Position numbers and translations under genes: made by a program. DNA of 64,000 bases, taken from the NCBI GenBank assembly GCA_027627225.1, contig CM051025.1:72447974-72511973 (forward strand). The letters run 5' to 3'. Within the stretch, counting starts at the first letter, position 1. Each line of letters opens with the position of its first letter. This document shows, in pieces, positions 60,583 to 64,000 of this stretch. Below the pieces are notes generated by a model. That model was not told the DNA's origin. It saw nothing but the letters and a program-made list of their open reading frames with translations, and did no database searches. The DNA comes from Congeria kusceri. Its lineage: Eukaryota; Mollusca; Bivalvia; Myida; Dreissenidae.

Positions 60583-63300
60583 CTACTCAGGCGTCCCTAG
60601 GTCAGCTATGATATGTGTTGTTATTCCGTTTGTCGTTTTCGTCAACAAAGAATAGTGCAAGTTGTTTATGCCATCACTAGTCAGTCTACGTTTGGCTAAT
60701 CCCAGCAAGTGATTCCTGAAACAGAAACAATACGAAATCTATTGAAACGGTATGTTTTATCATAGAATGTTCTTGTCTGTCCGTCCGTCCGTCCGTCTGG
60801 CTGGCTGGCTGTCTGTCCGTCCGTCCGTCCGTCCGTCCCTCCGTCTAGCTGTCTGTCTGTCCGTCCGTCCGTCCGTCCGTCTGGCTGGCTGTCTGTCCGT
60901 CCCTCCATCTGGCTGGCTATCTGTCCGTCCTTCCGTCCCTCCGTCTAGCTGGCTGTCTCTCCGTCCGTCCGTCTGGCTGGCTGTCCGTCCGTCCGTCTGT
61001 CCGTCCCTCCATCTGTCTGGCTGGCTGGCTATCTGTCCGTCCGTTCCTCCGTCCCTCCGTCTAGCTGGCTGTCTCTCCGTCCGTCCGTCCGTCCGTCTGG
61101 CTGGCTGGCTATCTGTCCGTCCCTCCGTCTAGCTGGCTGTCTCTCCGTCCGTCCGTCTGGCTGGCTGTCTGTCCGTCCGTCCGTCCGTCCGTCCGTCCGT
61201 CCATCTGGCTGGCTGGCTGGCTAGCAGCCATCAGCGCAGCTTCATTGTGATAGTGTTTCTGTCTGGCCGTCTGTCTATGCTTGTTTCTATTAAATATCAA
61301 ATTGACAGATTTGGATTCACCTGTTCGGTGATGGTTCTGCTTGTAAATGCTTGAGTGCTTTGTAGCGCCCGACTATTACAGATGGGCGTGTAATCATCAA
61401 TCCGGCAGATTTAATTCTAAAATAGTAAAAATAGTAAAAATAAAATAGTAAAATAAGTTTATTAATTTTAAGCATAAACATATGACTTAAGTCATATTAT
61501 TATACATGCCAAATGTTGTTGAGAAAAAAATCGCTAAACTGGATTGTACTATGTGAAGAAACTGATTATTTTAAATATGCTTAATAAGTATTACGCAATC
61601 TTTTATCTGTTGTTTATTTGTTCCATGTATATATCATTGATTCAAAGCCTGCAAACTGTTCAGTATTAAAAAGAGCCAGAACAGATCATTTGTGATGTCA
61701 GATGCTGATTTACCTTGAATTGTGAAGAATGCTCGTTTGATTGTCTTTCATAATAAAATATCAAAATATGTTTTATTTTAGTATTGTCTATAGAAAAGTT
61801 AATGTTTAGCAACAACATACACATTTTTTTTAAACCAGTCTTAATTTGGGACATATTTCGTTTGGTATCAATTTGGCTTAATAATGTATAATTTATTCTC
61901 GACAAATAAAGTTTAATTCCATTTCTACAAAGTGTATGTAATTGTACGGACCTTACGTCCATATCGTCGTCCTCCCCTCCCCAGCCAAAATACACGTTGG
62001 AGAAGCCATTAATTTTCAGGAAACTCTCCTTTGTCATTGCTAAAACGCCTCCCGCATAGTCTGCATATGGTAATCTAAAAAGTAATACATAGCTAAAAGT
62101 GTGTATAGACGTTCTCACCAAAACACATAGCGTCATTTATAAATATAACCAAAATGATGGTACTACCATAGATTGCATTTTAAAATAGAAGAAAAGTTCA
62201 GAAGAACCTTAGCTGTCGTTCAGTTATTGTTTTTGTCACTTTCATCGGGTGTTCATTTTAAAAATAATTGATTAAAAAATCGTACATGCTTTACACTGGC
62301 TTTAACTTCTTAATGTTATCGAATTTTATATAAAATTCATGTTAAATGTATAATCGAAATTATAGCATCAATATAATTATGTTAAAGAGTTTTCGTCACC
62401 TTGTCGGAACGTTTTGCAAATTGAAAGTACATTGCTTACTGGAAATTAAATTTCTCAATACCGACTGCCATGTGTTTAGGGTTACGTTCGCAGCAATAGT
62501 AGTTGTCAGGTGATGTAGGGATAAGATCGACGTCGTGAAAGATGTAACAGCTGAAGTTGCCCACGGATTGGGACTCGTTGTAACCAATGTTGAACAATTT
62601 CGCTCGATTAAACGATGCGACTCTACTCTGAAATTTGAACTAAACGTTGAGACTACTTAATGCAATGTATGTTCTGATTTGTAGTATACATTTAGCAGAA
62701 AGTTAAATAGTGAACCGTAAACAAGAATATGAAACTGACTAAATATAAATCGGATTTTTAAATGGATCAGATAGTTATATTAAACTTAAACTTGTTCCTT
62801 CATAATTTCACATAAATAACTAATGTGTCCTTTTAAACAATGTTGTCACGCGCAATATGCCCTTTTCAAAGGCAAGCGCCATGCACCACTGACCTTCTAA
62901 ATAAAATTACTAGTATATATCATTGATTCTGAAACAAGTAGTGTCTGGTTTTAGTGTTGCACGTTTATTTACATGAAATAAAAATGACAGTAACAGAATA
63001 ACAGATACAACTGGGATATCAAATAATAGTCTGTGTCTTCTGTTTTGCTTCTTATCAACCTATACAGATTCGAACTGCGCAGTTACATAAACTAGATGGG
63101 CGTTATTATAGGTTGATTGAAATTATACAGGTAAGGACTATATAACATACATACCTGTTCAATAACGAAGATATGAAAAGAAATATTCTGGCGCTGTATA
63201 AAAGGAACTATTTCTTTTATAAAAACTTTCAAGTGGTATTCCCTGTTCCTGTATGGAACCATTATTGCCACGCCCTCTTTGGAAAGGCAGTTTGAGTTGT
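60583..63300 (-). CDS. beta-1,4-galactosyltransferase-like gene, copy C (catalytic exons intact, 5' end outside)
   Basis: Minus-strand exons are 63300-63155 (146 bp, VAIMVPYRNREYHL), 62627-62440 (188 bp, FNRAKLFNIGY, FHDVDLIPTSPDN, YYCCERNPKHMAV), 62074-61952 (123 bp, LPYADYAGGV, FGWGGEDDDM), 61416-61321 (96 bp, VGRYKALKHLQ) and 60715-60583 (LTSDGINNLHYSLLTK, stop). All donors are GT, all acceptors AG, and all junction phases agree, so the catalytic domain reads through. Predicted role: a Golgi type II enzyme adding beta-1,4-Gal to GlcNAc. The Tyr before AGG suits UDP-Gal use. At the place of the metal-binding Met of vertebrate enzymes (before I-R-H) there is Ala; the His is kept. Anchor and stem exons lie beyond 64000. 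Confidence 0.92.
60773..61226. repeat. (GTCC)n/(GGCT)n tetranucleotide array
   Basis: About 450 bp of gtcc, gtct and ggct units arranged in higher-order blocks (ctggctggctgtctgtccgtcc). It lies in the last intron of copy C. The long frames on both strands are by-products. Confidence 0.95.
61417..61951. other. Intron of copy C
   Basis: Just upstream of the 96-bp exon acceptor (minus strand) the pyrimidine tract is a short repeat of ttttactat (about 61418-61450 on the plus strand as aaaatagta units). Nothing else seen. Confidence 0.5.
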
Positions 63301-64000
63301 CTGTTAATTACAAGATGAACATGGCAAAATTTGAATGTGACAGAAAAGGTAAAAATCATCAAGTAAGCGTCAAATTACAAATATTTGACATACTGGTGAT
63401 CAGTTGTTAAATTAATCATATCAAGGCGTTACTGAATGAATGCAAGAACATGTAATACATTATAAATTAATAAGCAACATTACTAGCCAACAAATTTCAT
63501 TTTGCAAAGATAGCCCGTTATTTTGAAATATTTTTCTAAAAAAGTGTGAAAATATTCTTTGTTTTGATAGTTTTATCATTTTAAATTGGTACTTACAAAT
63601 GTTGGCAAACAATGGAAACCTTGGCTACTGATAGCGCTCACATAGGAAGGGTAAAAGTGGCCAAAGTCATAGTCGGACTCTACATTAAATCAACATGTTA
63701 TTTTCTGTCTACGTATGTGTTTACGTTGGTGCATAATCTGCATCATAAACATATGGTTTGTTGGATCCTGTTTATTGTGGAAAAAAAAACGGATCCACCA
63801 AGTAATATGTTTACAAACAATAGCTTTATATACTGCCGAAAATCGTTGCGATTTAAATCTGACTATTTAGCATTAGCCTTCAGTAAGCTGCACAATAGTC
63901 TATATACAATCGTAGAACTTTGGCAAACTTCGAAATGTTGAAAATGTAAACACTAAAGTGACCCTCAAACTGTTCAAATACAATATATGTTATGGAAATA
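63301..64000. other. Upstream intron of copy C
   Basis: No stem exon recognised up to the window end. The 109-codon plus-strand frame at 63612-63941 has no domain and lies antisense to the gene. Confidence 0.4.

Noticed and set aside
60752..61300. Long Ser/Arg/Pro-rich plus-strand and Asp/Gly-rich minus-strand frames
   Set aside because: By-products of the tetranucleotide array.
63612..63941. 109-codon plus-strand frame
   Set aside because: No domain, antisense to copy C and within its intron.

Overview
The window is animal nuclear DNA: AT-rich, gene-poor and full of transposon remnants, with split genes that have GT-AG introns. It looks molluscan, most likely bivalve. The evidence is a tRNA-derived SINE with a molluscan-style tail, 'caagggccataa...aagtttggtga' dispersed repeats, and a 'gtcgtcc...attagcct' foldback repeat that I associate with dreissenid-type bivalves. 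The species call is inference.

Host genes: three tandem paralogues of a beta-1,4-galactosyltransferase (B4GALT-like, GT7 family) lie on the minus strand. Copy A has catalytic exons at 1142-3762, copy B at 50477-54773 and copy C at 60583-63300 (its 5' end is outside the window). Exon lengths (146, 188, 123, 96 and about 130 bp) and intron phases are shared. A type II membrane-anchor exon at 42077-42410 is a plausible first exon for copy A, across about 38 kb of transposon-filled intron. A candidate stem exon for copy B lies near 60008-60095. Copy A lacks the 96-bp exon and has a GC donor. Copy B has a 1-nt frameshift and a lost donor. Only copy C looks intact over the part seen.

The most unusual feature is in these paralogues. 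In copy A the splice acceptor of the last exon has been amplified into about 10.6 tandem 46-47 bp units (1271-1757). In copy B the splice donor of the 123-bp exon has been amplified into about 13 tandem 46 bp units (51272-51896). Copy C has a 450-bp tetranucleotide array in its last intron.

Transposons, left to right: a LINE (7224-11605); a tRNA-derived SINE (12396-12700); foldback/MITE-like elements (15215-15355, 15431-15511, 15783-16088); a 1.35-kb dispersed repeat (16855-18190) with an inverted copy at 57065-58425; a Gypsy-type LTR remnant (18465-20177); two L1/Tx1-like LINEs head to head (minus, 27705 to 21180; plus, 28445 to 35880); a second LINE of the first type (36565-41420) and a 5'-truncated relative (42690-43980); a decayed PIF/Harbinger locus (45340-48226); and an element with 40-bp inverted termini (55391-56650). 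In both longer LINEs of the first type, ORF1 and ORF2 are in the same frame, separated by a single TAG, and ORF2 has no ATG before its endonuclease domain. This suggests a readthrough fusion strategy.
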